A stretch of DNA of 64,000 nucleotides from Berberis thunbergii (lineage: Eukaryota > Streptophyta > Magnoliopsida > Ranunculales > Berberidaceae), in contig QNQO01000530.1 of the NCBI GenBank assembly GCA_003290165.1, forward strand, positions 372,001 through 436,000, written 5' to 3'. The position numbers were made by a program, and so were the translations under genes. Positions 12,301 to 27,300 of the stretch are shown one piece after another; position 1 is the stretch's first letter, and each line of letters begins with the position of its first letter. The notes beneath the pieces are model-generated. The model was not told where the DNA came from. It made no database searches and worked only from the letters and a program-made list of their open reading frames with translations.

Positions 12301-15300
12301 ATAGTGAGTCACTTTCAATTCAGTACGTTAAGAACTAGCCATCATTCTAAGTGGCGTTCGTTTAGGTACTAAGATGAACAACTCTCTCCATCTATTTGCT
12401 TAGCGTTAACAATCCCTTTATTTGAAATAACACTCCTCCAACTAAACTGAGAACAAAAGGATGTCCTTTATGTCACACCAATTATGTCCACAAGAGTTCA
12501 TCTTATATACTTTTGTATCTTAGTGCATTACGAGAGGATTAACAGCTTCATCTGAGAAATGAAGCATCGGTCCTACAAGAAGAATAAAATGGGAAAAGTA
12601 GAGAGAGAGTAGGTACCTTGTAACTGTAGTATCCAGCTGCGTACCCACCTGATATGCAGACAAGTTTAAAAAGCAAACATTACCATATAAGAATGTAAAA
12701 CCTAGAACGAGTGAAAAAATATTAGATCCCAAGATGTTCAATTATCCAAACCTGCAAAGATGTGGTTGAAACTACAAAGGAACCTGTCCTCAGGCAATGG
12801 AGGGATAACTTGAGTTTTTTCAGCTACTTTCTGATCAATGTCATAGATGGATTCTGATGCACCAGGAACATACTTTGTATGCAGCTCCAAATCTAAACTT
12901 GCAAATCGTATCTGCAAAAGTTTGGAAACGCTAAGGGTAAGCATATTTATTACAGGTTAGTTACAGCTTTAACTGATGGGATAGGTGAAACCCACACAAG
13001 ACCCTAGTAGATTCTGCTGCGAATTGATCTAACTTCTTTATGATCAACAGGTGTGATATTTAATGTTAGATCTTTGGAAAGACAATGATGGAAATATCGC
13101 CAATGAATGCCTATCAACTTCAACAGGTTTACCAATGCAAAAACAAAATGGAAAATTTGCATTCTTATGTTATAACATTCTGAAGAAAAACGATGAAACA
13201 AATGAAGAATACACAACATAATGGCCTTTGGAACCAGATCTCACTCATGAGCTCCATGGAGTACAAAATATTTTGATTACGAAATCAAGAACAAGCAAAA
13301 GCAAAGTTCTATATCTGGACAGGAATTTCCATCAAGGAAAATACACCTAAGAATGTTGTGGGTAATGAACACAATGGATTTGTCAAGTAGTCAGCACAAC
13401 ACTAAATTTACCTGACGTAAACTCAGTGAACCTGCGCGAAAAGTCCTTGCTGCAAGGAGCTTCAGATATATATCTTCAGGTAGAGTTTCACCAGTTTCAT
13501 AGTGTTTTGCAATGCCCATGAGAGTGTCCCTGCAGCAAGCAAGGCGAAAGTTCTCATCCACAAATAGTTTGATATATGTATATAGCCCGAGAGTTTGTCG
13601 AAAAAAGTAATATAAGTCATGATGGAGAGGGGAACGGATGGCTTCCTCACCATCCTCAGAGTCATATGGTACTAGTATCTGGAAAGTGGTTTCTAGTGTG
13701 GATTCCTTCCTTTCATCAAGGAGTGGAATCTGTTATAGGGACACGATTAGTTTCTGACGTGATAAATGGTTTTGATCATTTGTTCCTAAGGATGTGTTCC
13801 CGAGACTTTTCCCTTCTTGGGAGAGGGCATGTGCAAAACTTCTTATAATGACAGTAATAGGGTGGATGAAACCTTTGTGTGCTGTATGAGTGGGAAGAGG
13901 TTGAGGCCGAAAGCTTGACGGAATCTTTTGATTCAATGGTGTCAACTGATGATGTGGCCAGGTTATGATGGTTATGGTCCAAAGGTGGATCCTTCTCAGT
14001 TTTTCTTTCTGCAAGCGCTTGGTGGATGCTAGACAACCAATGGGGGTTAAAGGCAATTTCCTACAATATGCTTTTATCTTTGGAAGCTCATGTGGACTCG
14101 CCTAGCCACAAAGGATGTCTCAACTTTCGACCAATAGGGGCATTGATATGGAGATGCAACACTCCGGGTGTGGGGAAGAGAGTGAAACTAGGGATCAATT
14201 TGTTTCTCTATTGCATATTGTCAGCTCTATATGGTCTCATTTTCTTCAAGCTTTTAGGGTGAAGTCGGCAATGGTGACACCTATCGTCAATGTATTGCAT
14301 AAGTAGAAATGTTATGCCCATTCAAAAGGCACAAAAGGGACTGTAGATATTGATTACCTATGTGATTGCTTAGGTAGTATGGTAAGAGAGAAACAAAAGG
14401 GTGTTTGAGATTTCACTATGGATCACATTGAAATGGATAAAATGGGGTTTCATTAAAAAAAAAAATTTCAATGGTGTTGGCATCCAGATTTTACTTTTAC
14501 TTGGGTGCAGTTTATCATTTATGAGAATTTGATAACTTCTTGTTACTGATTCATGGCAAAAAAAAAGTACTTGAATTAGAAAATACACCTTTGATAACAC
14601 CAATTTTCCATGAATTGAGAAGGCAATTCAACAGCATCCCATTCTATTCCCCTGATGCCAGAAACTAGACCTTCATCTTCTTTGGTGAGCATATGCTGAA
14701 GTGCATGGCCAAACTCATGGAAGACTGTTTCAACCTGTAGGTACCAGCAAAAGAGCATGAAAGCAAAGATGTCACAATGCCTATGCAATTCAATAATGTA
14801 ACGGATCCCTAGCCTTTATATATAACATTGATCGTCATTTATAGGTAATCAAGTTTTTTATTATTTTTGTAGGGATTAACATTAAACTAATTATAAGGAG
14901 TTCAATAAAAATTGGAGAAAATCACAATGTGATTTGATAGTGGAACAACTTATTCTAAGATGGTCTCAGCACCATTACTTTACATTTTATCCAATTTCAA
15001 TTTCCACACAAAGATGATGATTTCAATAAACTTATTACTAAATTCACTGATCTTTCTGTTCAGTATAAGATTATTTATCCAGTTAGCAATATACACTGGA
15101 TCTGGCTGTTTACAATTGGGTTTTTCAATATGACCATTATTTAAAAATCCGCACTAATTTCTAACATGTTAAATCATGTATCTGATATTAACAGTTGACC
15201 ATGTTAGTTTTTTTGATAGATCCCTGATTTCTGGATATGAAAATATGACTAATATAAAACTAATGGAAGATATACCTCACGGAATGTCATAAGGCTTGGC

Positions 15301-18300
15301 TTGTTCCCTACTGGAGGTGTTTGATTGCACACCATGTGAGCAACAGGCAACCTGGTAGAAGCACCATCACGTGCAAGCACACGGCTTCGAGCAAGAACCT
15401 CATCCATCCATGCCCCACCACGTTTTTCAGAAGGACGAGAATATGGATCAAAGTAGAAGTATGCAACTGCATTACCCAAAGAATCTTTGACACGATAAAA
15501 TTTCACATCTTTGTTCCACACCTAGAAAATAATAAAACAGAATATTACGACGAAAGAGCTAATGTAGCAAGCGCAAAAGAAACAAGGGTTTTATCTTTTA
15601 TTTTTGTCTTTATTTATTTTGTTTTGGTACAGATCAACAAATCAGATTTTAAAAAAAATGTATATATATATAAAGGACAGACAGAGAGAGCAGTTAAACA
15701 CATTACTGGAGCTAGGCCATCTGCTGGCTCAATATCAATTTCAAAGAGCGTCTTTGCAAGGCTAAAAAGGCCATCCATAACCTTTGGCAGTGAGAAATAC
15801 TGTCTTAGATCTTCCTGTTCCAAAAAAATTAATATATAAATAACACATCAGGCCTCATTATAGAAAAGCATGGTCAAATCATAGTGCCCAAACATCTCAC
15901 TCATATGGTAATGAAACCAGTGCTGATACGAATCACAGGTTCAACATTGATAAGCAAAAGACTGTATCCACCTTTTTCCTCTGGTGCCCGTCCATATAAA
16001 ATATGAAACCACTTCTTGATTATGGATATGGGTTGACAATGTTACTGAAGCGTAAGTCGTACCGAAAATCGTAAAGAAAAAAAAATCGAATTCGGATTAA
16101 CATTGTGAATGCTAAGATTCAAATAGGATTCATAATATTGCATAAAAATAAACCAGACAATCTGACATATTATGAATGTCAAATTGTCAGTATTTTGTTA
16201 ATCAATATCAGTCAAGTTTTTTTTGAAGCAGCTAGAAATGCATGTAAATGAAAGGAAAATTTTAAACTATATCAAGTTTATGATATAAACAGGTTCATCT
16301 TAATAAGTGAAAGTAGAAATTTGAAGTATATCAAACTAATGATATAAGTTCAGGTATTTAGAAATTTTTTATCAGCAAAACAAACCATATATTAACTAAA
16401 ACTCAGAACAACCTAATGACTGGAAAGTCACAAAAGATGGAGAAACAAAACTGAACAATTACAAGAAATTGTACCCTTTACTTTGGCCAGAGACTAGTAA
16501 GGTCAAGAAATAAACATTGAAGGGTTTGAAAGCCAAATGTCTCAAAAACCCAGGAACCCTGGCCCATTTAGAGTAGGGTTGTGAACACCACAACAAGAGT
16601 TTCCATTTTATTGGTTTATCTTCATATTAATATCATTACTCCAAAAATACTCTACAGCAGCAAAAGAGCGATGAAATATAAATGAGGTTCTGAACCTTGA
16701 TGCAACTGATCAAGAAAAATCTGTTTTGTGCTTAATGGAGCTTGACAGCTCTGTTCAAGCTCTATAGAAACCTAGAGAGAATAAGGAAATATTAAAGAAA
16801 CAGATAACAGGCATGTTTCAGAGAAATTTGAAATAAATTGAGTCTACCTCATTTATGTCATACTTGGACTCGCGAAGTCTCTCACTCCAAAAGCTCATGT
16901 CCCAGTGGTTCAAATCATTAGCTTCAGTTGCACCTTGATCTTTAGAGAACTTCTTCAGGTCTTCAATATCTACATGGCGCCAAAGAGCATATATTTATTA
17001 GATTAGGCTTTTTCCAATCAGATAGACCTGTTGATGGAACAGAAGAGGTGCACATAGTAGGAAAGTAAATAAATTCTTGGACATTTACAAATCAGAAGCA
17101 AAAAAATATCTTGACGAAAAGGATTTCTTTTTAAGCAAAGAAATAACACAAGAAGTTTTATCTTTTTCAGTGATCTGGATAATGAATAGAAGGGTATATG
17201 AGAGCAAAACCAAAAAAGTTGACCAGCTAAATACAACTATTAAAAAAACACAGAGGCTATGGGGTATCATGAAGGATCTTCCTTTTCGTGGATTTTTTTT
17301 TTACTCCTGAGCTAGTTTATTTTTACCTTGATGAGGTATGTACTCAGGGTTCTGGTTGACTTGTGTCCAGTCTTTCTATATTAACACAAATACATTGCCA
17401 GTTGTTTTGCTGATCAAAAAATAATAAAAATGTAACGAAGTTTTAAACAAGAATAAGTATCTTGTATGGACAAGACCAGTTTCATCTAAAACATTTTTTT
17501 TATCAGAAAGTATTTCATTGAAAGAAAAAGCTAGCAATCTGTGGCGAGAAAAAACCACAAAAATTCGAGACCAAAAAGTATGCATCAAGTATTCTTATTC
17601 CGCACTATGTCCCCCAAGTCAAACACACAAGACGAGAAATCAGTATCCTTAAATATATCCCAAATTCTGTGGGTTAATTCACCTAAAACAAAATTGTATG
17701 TTTTTATTCACTTTCTGCTACAGAAAAGATGAAATTCAGCATGCTACCTTGAAGTGCAGGGTTCCAAGATGTGCTACGAAGCTTTTCTAAGAGCTCCTCT
17801 GCTTTGTCAACTGTAGCCATTTTCTTTGCCATGCTTACCTTAACATGATAAAAGATCCCTTCATGAGTTTGTGAAGAAGGATAATAACAATTTAGATGAT
17901 AGATGATACGTCATACCTCAGCGTAGTTACTGTAACCGAGAAGTTTAGCCTTCTCCAACCTGAGCTTCAAAATTCGCTCAATAATTGGTGTATTATCAAG
18001 TTCTCCACTAGAGGCACGGGTTACATAAGCTCGGTAGATTTCTTCACGCAAAGATCTGTTCCGAACATGTTGCATAACAGGGAGAAAGCTTGGAGCATCC
18101 AATGTAATAAGCCATGGACCGTTCTCAGCAGTAGCATTTTCATGCCCCTAATAACATTAAATGAACAAAAGCTACCAATAAGAGAAGATTAAATAACAAA
18201 TAACATTAAATAACATTTAAATGAACAAATAACATTTAAAGCTACCAATAACATTAAATGAACAAAAGCTACTAATAACAAATGCCCCTAATAACAAAAA

Positions 18301-21300
18301 CTAGGCCAATGGTGTTATGGCCTAGTGGTTAGGGCTGTGTGGGTTTGTCCCCCACATCCTAGCTTTGAATCCCACCCGCGGCATGGTTACTTTCTAATGG
18401 GTGTTGACCTATAGGTCGCCCGGTTGATAGGTTATTGGATCCTTCAAAACCCAGCTCACCTTCCCAAAAAAAAAAACAAAAAAAAAAAAAAACAACAAAT
18501 AGAAAATTAAATAAATAATAATAGTAATAAATAAGACCTCAAATAACATAAAAAATGACACAATATGCACATGTTGCAGTTCTATATAAGATACCTTGGA
18601 AACTGCAGTCTGTGCAGCTAGACCAAGGGCTGTAGCGGGCATTCCATCAATATCCTTCTTATCTGTAATTAACTTTTCAAATTGTTTTGTTGCGTCCAAA
18701 ACATTTTCTTCGAACTTTTGTGACAATTTTTTTAACTCCTGCATAACATCTCAAGTTCAAAGCAAGATGAAAACCAAAGAAAATGAAAAAGACTAGGAAG
18801 TCTATACAAAAAGAGTTGAACAAAAATAAACAAACAAATAAATAAACATGTCTTAATGATGCAATACATCAATACAACAACAAGATTTAATGTAGATTAT
18901 AATTGATGCTTATAGTTGGATCTTTGCATGGGAGGCGTCATGTAGTTTCTGGTATATTCACCGAACTTCCATTATTTGAAGATTTTTTAGTTGACCATTG
19001 TCTCAGCTAGATGACTTTGCAAATTAGGGGCATGAGTCTTGTCGAGTATTACTTGTTGAAATGGTCCTGATTGATTGGAAGCTTGGCCATCGGTAAGCTT
19101 AACAAAAGCAAAGATCATTTCTCTACATTGTCTCTTCTATGTGGCACAAGACTTTTAGTGACTATTTAGTATGTCCCCAAGTATGCTAGAACATAGGAAA
19201 TTATTCTTGGTTGAACACTCAATTATCTTTTAGATAATGGAATTTTTAGCCAGAGCCGACTAATAAAACATTATAAAATAGTATTAGTTTTTAGACAAGT
19301 AGGGCATCTAGAAAACCATTTCCAAATCTCTTAATTATTTTTAGACCTCCCCACAAGAAAACTATTGTCCTGATAAGTATTGAGGAGGGGGGGGGGATAA
19401 AAATGAAAGAGCGCTTTTTTATGAAGTGATAAAACATAAATATAATTAATGAGCAAGGAAAAACAAAGGAGAGGAGCTCTGCTTTGTGAAAGAGAGAATC
19501 ACAGAAGCAAAGTTAAACCCAATTACAAATTGGACAACTTTCCCAACTAAGACTGATTGGTTGTTAATGGTAAAATCCTCGCTCTAGATCAGTGTTCTAA
19601 AAATTGCTAGGTGGTAGGCAAGCGGCGATCAGGCGCCCAGAGGACTAGGCGGAGCCTAGGCGGTTTGTTATTATTACATTCTATAATTCATAATTTCTAA
19701 AAGTTAAGCATAATACCATAATAGTATATAAGTTACTTCCAATTCAATGCTAAGATACATATGGAAAATGTATTAAAAAAAAAGTCTTAATTTTTTATTT
19801 ATTTTTAATAACCGAAAATAAAAAAATTAAATTTTTTTTTAAGAAATTTCAAAAACCTGCCCAGGTGGCCGCCTAGGCCGATTTTTAGAAATTGCTCTAG
19901 ATAATCTTGCCAAGAGGGCCATGTTAATTAGGACCTTTATCTGTGCGGGCTTTCATTGATTCAGAGTCTAAATGGTTCTTCATCCCCAAAAGTGATATGC
20001 TGGAATGTGTAAATTAAGACAACAGTAGGGCTCCTTCCTTGCAAGGTAAATGGTGTCAGGACATACTTGCTAATATATATAGTCTATAAGCATTTTGCCA
20101 TTTTCTTTATCAATGTTTATGGTTTTCGATCCTATTTGCCTCTTCTTTGTTTCTTGTTTCTATAGTTGAAAATTATGCTAATTCTTTGTGCGTGCCTTTC
20201 ACCTCTCACCCACTTATATTCACCTTTTTTGTTTCTAATGCAAGTGTTACATCCAGACAAAGTGATGGACCAACATTTGTTCAAAGAATGCCCATATTTA
20301 TTGGCATTAACCTTTTCCCACAATCCATTTTTTTTCTTGCATACCTCCATACTCATTTCCCCATTAATGCCTTGTTCATGACACAAATAAGTCTCACTCC
20401 CACGATACTTTATCTTTGGGTTTGCAAATATCATAACACGCCATAAAAAAAATAATAATAAATAAATAAACAAATCATTTAGATCAATTGATTGATTTAA
20501 TTAAGTATTGCATGGGAGGAACAACTGAGGTTGGTGGGACAAATCTTGTTGAGGGAGGGTTCGAAGAGGCAAATGTTGAGGTAATGACAATTCAAAGCCC
20601 TTTAAGGGCATATTCAACACGCCACAACCTTGTTGATGATGTATCCATTCCTTCATCATGGCATGATATTATAGAGAAAGAGAATGACATAGAGGCTCTT
20701 GTGAGCAAAGAGAGAAACAACATGATGGGAGGAATGAGGAGCCAACTCAAAGGAGGATCACTAGTGGTATTACCATTGGTGGTGCTAACCATATAAAGCA
20801 AAGGAAGAGGAAGAAAAAATTCGGAGGATCAGGTTAGGAATATTACTTGGATAGTTGAATGATTATTTGTTTATGTATTGTGAGTTTGTGACTATATGTA
20901 TTTTATAAGTATTGCTACTTATCTAGGTAGTAGAGCAAAGGGGCAAGGAAACTGGAAAAGCAAAGCAACCAATGCATTTGGTTGATGAGGAAGATGAAAA
21001 ATGGCCCGAGGTGTCAAGTGATGATGAGAAACATGATAGGATGGAAAAAGATAAGATATCATGATGATTCTCTTGAGGACCATACTAGGACCATACTAGT
21101 AGTAAAGAAAATGAAGAACTTGGAGAAGATTGATAACATATGAATACCTATCAATGTTTGACTATGTTATATGTTTTATTTTGCTATAAAGTAGACTTTA
21201 TGACTAGTACGTGATTATTTGTTTTAAGTTTTTTTTTAGACTTTACAGATATTGATGATGTGTGGTATGGCGGTATTAGACCTTTTGGTGATGACTTATA

Positions 21301-24300
21301 ATTGTGTTATGGTTTTTTTGTAATACAGTAGTAAAGTAAGCAATATATGTTTCTGAATATGTTATAATGTTCTTTATATTTTTGTCACAAAACACTTGAT
21401 AAATGTAGTCACACTCACTGGACAACGTTGCACACCTCACTAAAGTATGTCTTCTTTGTCATGGTTTTATTTCATGGAATATAGTTACCTTTATAACGTT
21501 CTCATTTATATGATACTTTTAATATTTTCTTTAGTATTTTATCCTTTTAATATTTTCTTTAGTATTTTATTCTAAAAATAGGCTAAGAAGTAGGGGAAGC
21601 TAAGAAGAGAGCGTATTGTCACGAGCCATCTCTAAAAATATCCCTCACCAAGGCAACAAGGCATCATATGGGCGCTGGCAGTAGGCCCGCAAAGGCCCGA
21701 TGGAGCAGCAAGTTTTTCGAGATGCCTCCGGAAGGTTCTAGAGTGCTCTTGGACATTCTAGCTTAGCTTTCTCTAGAGTGTTCTAGCATGGATGAGTCTA
21801 GAACACCTTTGTACAGATTTGTATAGTATTTTCTAGAAGCCTCCTTGTATTTTCTAGTTCCTTTGGAGGTGGGAACTTTCTAGATGCATAGAGAATACTC
21901 CTTTGAAGGAGGATTGTAGAATGTTCTAGGCTAAAAGCCTCTAGGACTTTAAGAGCCTATAAATAGGCCTTGGCATTCATTTGTACAGATCATAGAACAC
22001 TTGTACAACTCTCTCAAGTAATACAAAGCATTCTTTCAAAAAGCCTAAACACTTGTGCCTTAGCATTTTTCTCACTTAAGCTTCCGTAGCATCACTTAGC
22101 ATTAGCCAAGCATCGAAGTGCCTTGACTAGTTAGTCCGACGGGAGTGTGACGCTAGTGGGCAGCGTGTTAGCCAAGGGAAAAAGGTCAGCACGTGACACG
22201 TGGTATCAGAGCAGCGACGATCGTAGGGGCGGTCTTGGTGAAGTTGCGTTGTGCCAGCTGCTGTGTGTACGAAGGTTAGGTGCGGAGCAATCTGATCATG
22301 TCAGAAAACAAAGAGAGTGCTGTTGGAGGGTCCGTGGTCGAGGAGACTGGAAGAAAGACTAGTCGGACCAGCATGCTTGAGGATCATATGGCCAAGGTGG
22401 AGCTGACCGTGAGCGATCTCCAAGACAACGTCGGGGAGATGGAACAGAAGGTTGAGTCCTTCAATGGGACGTTGGCTAGCGTCACTATGGATGTCGAGCA
22501 ACTTGATAGCCGCGTCCATGACCTTGAGCTTGGCACTGTGGAAGCCAAGGACGAGACTCAACTTCTCGTCAACCAAGTTGCGGATGCCATGCGCAACGAG
22601 ATGGGCCAGCTCAAGGACACGCTGATGGGGCGACTCCAAGCCATCCGGGAGCAAGTTGAGTCCTTGCAATCGGACGTCAACCTATGCAAGGCGGCTGTGG
22701 CAGGTAGTGCTACTGTACGAGAGGGACCAAGGATGAAGGTGCCCGAGCCGCCAAGGTACCATGGGAAGCGCGATGCTAGGAAGCTCGACAACTTCCTATG
22801 GAGTGTTGAAAAATATTTCGACGCGATGCGCTTGGACGACGATGAGTCCAAGATCACCACCGTCACCATGTACTTGGGTGATGATGCCATCCTTTGGTGG
22901 AGGAGGCGTGAGTCGGATATCAAGAAGGGTCTTTGCTCGTTTAAGACTTGGGACGAGTTCAAGGCAGATTTCAAGCGGCAATTCTATCCGGAGAATGCGG
23001 AGGAAGTTGCTATGAAGAAGCTACGTGGACTGAAGCATACGGGGTCGATCAAAGAGTACGTCAAGCAGTTCACTTCTCTTATGCTTGAAGTCTCGGACAT
23101 GCCGGAGAAGACTCAGCTCGTCTACTTCATGGATGGACTACAACGATGGGCTGAGCAAGAGTTAAAGAGACGCAACGTTCAATCACTTGCGGAGGCCATC
23201 GCAGTTGCCGAATCCTTGTTCGAATACAAGGCTGATTCGAAAAGCCACAAGGGCGGCAGCAGTAACAAGGGAAAAGGTGGGGGAGCAAAACCCACTGAAA
23301 GAAGCAGCAGTAGTAGCGACGGCAAGCCGTTCGAAAGGAAGGACAAAGCCAAGCAGTCCTTCTCGGATAGCAAGGTGAAAAACCGCGACTGCTTCTTGTG
23401 CGGAGGGCGCCGCACTGGGCTAGGGAGTGCCCACAGCGACAGAAGCTCAATGCGATGATTGCTGGCAAGAGTGGATCGTCCGGGGAATCATCTGGGGACG
23501 AGGCGCAAATGGGGACTTTGCGCTTGCTAACCAGCGTCAAGGCTACGGTGAAGCAAAACAACGTGGCTAAGGTAAGTACGCTGCCCCGTTCGAAGAAATC
23601 CGCTCTTATGTTTGTGAAAGCCAAGGTAAATGGCAAGGCTTCATAGGCACTCGTCGACACGGGTGCAACGCACAACTTTGTTGCTTTGAAGGAGGCAACA
23701 AGGCTGGGCGTGCAGTACACCAAGGAGCCAGGCACCTTGAAGACCGTCAACACAGCACCGGTGCCTATCCATGGTGTAGCACAAGGCGTCTTCCTTCATT
23801 TGGGCGAATGGAAGGGGACGGTGGACCTGACTGTCGTCACGATGGACGACTTCTCATTGGTGCTGGGCATGGAGTTCATGGATACGGTGAAGCCATGGAC
23901 ATTAGAAAGGGACGGGTCGATGACTATTGCAAAGGATCGAGAAGCATGCTCTGTCCCTGTCACTCGGAAGATCGTGGAGGCCAAGATGTTGTCAGCCATT
24001 CAAGTGAAGAAAGGCGTGCAAAAGGGGCAAACAACATTTGTGGCCACGTTGATCGAAGATGGGCCTCAACCCAGCGAGGTTCCGAAGGAGGTAGCTGTGG
24101 TTTTGAAAGAGTACAAAGATGTCATGCCTCCAGAGCTACCCAAGAGACTTCCTGCAAGAAGGGAAGTCGATCATATGATCGAGCTGGAGCCAAGGGCTAG
24201 GCCTCCAGCCATGGCGCCTTATCGGATGGCACCGCCAGAGTTGGAAGAGCTACGCAAGCAACTCAAGGAGCTACTGGACGCGGGGTTCATTCGGCCATCC

Positions 24301-27300
24301 AAGGCCCCATTCGGTGCACCAGTATTGTTCCAACGCAAGCACGACGGGTCCTTGCGTATGTGCATCGATTACCGAGCACTTAACAAAGTAACCATCAACA
24401 ACAAGTATCCAATTCCTTTGGTTGCCGATCTTTTCGATAGGCTCGGTAAAGCCAGGTACTTTTCTAAACTGGATCTCCGATCGGGGTATTGGCAAGTGCG
24501 CATAGCCAAAGGAGATGAGCCAAAGACGACATGCGTCACTCGCTATGGGTCTTATGAGTTCTTGGTGATGCCTTTTGGTCTCACCAATGCCCCGGCTACT
24601 TTCTGCACTTTAATGAACAGAATCTTTCAGCCTTTCTTGGATAAATTTGTAGTCGTCTATCTCGACGATATAATCGTGTATAGCAACAACTTGGAAGAAC
24701 ATGTGCATCACTTGCGACAGGTTTTCCAAGCATTGCAGGAGAGCGAGCTGTACGTGAAATTGGAGAAGTGCTCGTTCGCCCAAGATGAGGTGTCTTTCTT
24801 GGGGCACCGCATCAAGGCTGGAAAGATCATGATGGAACGGAACAAAGTGCAGGCCATCAATGAATGGGAGCCACCCAAGAACGTTTCGGAGCTACGTTCT
24901 TTCCTTGGGTTGGCCAATTATTATCGGAGATTCATTTTGATCTACTCGGCGAGAGCAGCCCCACTGATCGACTTGCTGAAGAAGAAGGTGTAGTGGCATT
25001 GGAGTGAGAAATGCCAAGAAGCGTTCGATGATTTGAAGAAGGCAGTCACCAAGGAACCTGTCTTGGCCTTGCCCGATTATGCTAAGTCGTTCGAACTTCA
25101 CACCGATGCATCAGACTTTGCCATCGGAGGAGTGCTTATGCAAGAGGGGCATCCCATAGCCTATGAGTCTCGCAAGCTCAATGATACCGAAAGACGGTAT
25201 CCGGTGCATGACAAGGAAATGACAGCCATCATTCATTGCTTGCGGACTTGGAGGCACTATTTGCTTGGGAGTCGGTTTACCATCATGACCGACAATGTGG
25301 CTACAAGTTATTTTCAAAATCAGAAGAAGATCAGCCCCAAGCAAGCTCGGTGGCAAGAATTCTTAGCAGAGCTCGATTATGTCATGGAGTACAAGCCGGG
25401 CAAAGTTAATGTTGTTGCTGATGCTCTCAGCCGAAAGGTCATGCTCGCTAACGCAAGCAGCGCCACTAGCAACCTTCTTGATCGGGTCAAGGAGGGGACT
25501 TCTCAAGACCCCTTGGCCAAGGGACTCATGGAGATGGCCAAGGAGGGGAAGACTCGACGATTTTGGGTAGAGGATGGGGTGCTCTACACCGTCGCTCGTC
25601 GCATTTATGTGCCTAAGTGGGATAATCTTAGACGAGACATCATGAAGGAGTGCCACGACTCAATGTGGGCTGGCCATCCGGGGATGCAGCGGACATTGGC
25701 ACTCTTGGAGGTGGACTACTATTGGCCTCATATGCGGGACGATATCGAGGCCTATGTGAAGACTTGTCTTGTGTGCCAACAAGACAAGATATAGCAACGT
25801 GTACCGGCAGGACTATTGCAGCCTTTGCCGATTCCGGAAAGGCCATGGGAGAGTGTATCAATGGATCTCATATCGGCCTTGCCCAAGTCTGATGGGTATG
25901 GCTCTATTATGGTGGTGGTCGATCGCTTTTCCAAGTATGAAACTTTCATACCTGCCCCACGCGATTGCACGGCCGAGCAAGCCGCCAAGTTGTTCTTTCA
26001 GCATATGGTGAAGTATTGGGGCTTGCCTCGGAGCATCATAAGTGATCGGGACCCAAGGTTCACAGCAAAATTCTGGACGGAGTTATTCAAGCTCTTGGGT
26101 TCGGGTCTACACTTCTCAACAAGCTTTCACCCGCAAAGCGATGGGCAAACAGAGAGGGTGAATGCCTTGTTGGAGTTATACTTGAGGCATTGGGCCAAGT
26201 TGATGGATGTGGCTCAATTCTCATTCAACTTGCAGCGGTCTGAATCGACGCAACAAAGTCCGTTCGAGATCGTCATGGGCCAGCAGCCCTCGACTCCACA
26301 AGCCGTTGCGTCGGGCTACACGGGTAGCAGCCCCGCTGCGTACAAGCTTGCACGATGGTGGCATGAGCAGCTTGATATAACGAAGGCGTACTTGGACAAG
26401 GCGTCTAAGAAGATGAAGAAGTGGGCAGACAAGCATATACGCCCTCTCGAGTTCCAAGTGGGCGAGATGGTCATGGTCAAGTTGCTGCCATAACAGTTCA
26501 AGATCTTCCGCTCGGTGCACAAGGGATTAGTGCGGAAGTACGAGGGGCCATTTCCCGTCCTACGGAAGGTCGAGAGAGTTTCTTACAAGCTTGAGTTGTC
26601 ACCCAAACTCAAGATTCATCCGGTGTTCCATGTGAGCATGCTCAAGCCCTACCATGGTGACAAAGAAGATCCAACGAGGGGCGAGTCTCATCGGGCACCA
26701 ACCGCGGTCGTGACTTCTTTTGATCGAAAGATCGAGAGCATCGAGGCAAAGAGGCTCATCGAACAGAGAGGTGTGCCAAGCTACAATGAGTATCTCATTT
26801 GATGAAAGGGACTACCGAACAGTGAGGCCTCATGGGAGAAAGATGACGACCTATGGCAATTCCGTGGCAAGATCGCGGAGTTCGAGGCACGGTCTTGACG
26901 GGGTCGTCAAGGACTTGGGTGGGGGAGAATGTCACGAGCCATCTCTAAAAATATCCCTCACCAAGGCAACAAGGCATCCAAGGCATCATATGGGCGTTGG
27001 CAGTAGGCCCGCAAAGGCCCGATGGAGCATCAAGCATTTTGAGATGCCTCCGGAAGGTTCTAGAGTGCTCTTGGACATTCTAGCTTAGATTTCTCTAGAG
27101 TGTTCTAGCATGGATGAGTCTAGAACACCCTTGTACAGATTTGTATAGTATTTTCTAGAAGCCTCCTTGTATTTTCTAGTTCCTTTGGAGGTGAGAACTT
27201 TCTAGATGCATAGAGAATACTCCTTTGAAGGAGGATTGTTGAAGGTTCTAGGCTAAAAGCCTCTAGGACTTTAAGGGCCTATAAATAGGCCTTGGCATTC

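Noticed and set aside
18316..18375. Possible tRNA gene
   Set aside because: Box A and B words are present but the sequence cannot form the acceptor and anticodon stems and ends in a SINE body with an A tail.
22301..22974. Long open frames on the minus strand across gypsy gag
   Set aside because: Shadows of the plus-strand gag; the plus frame has clear gag motifs.
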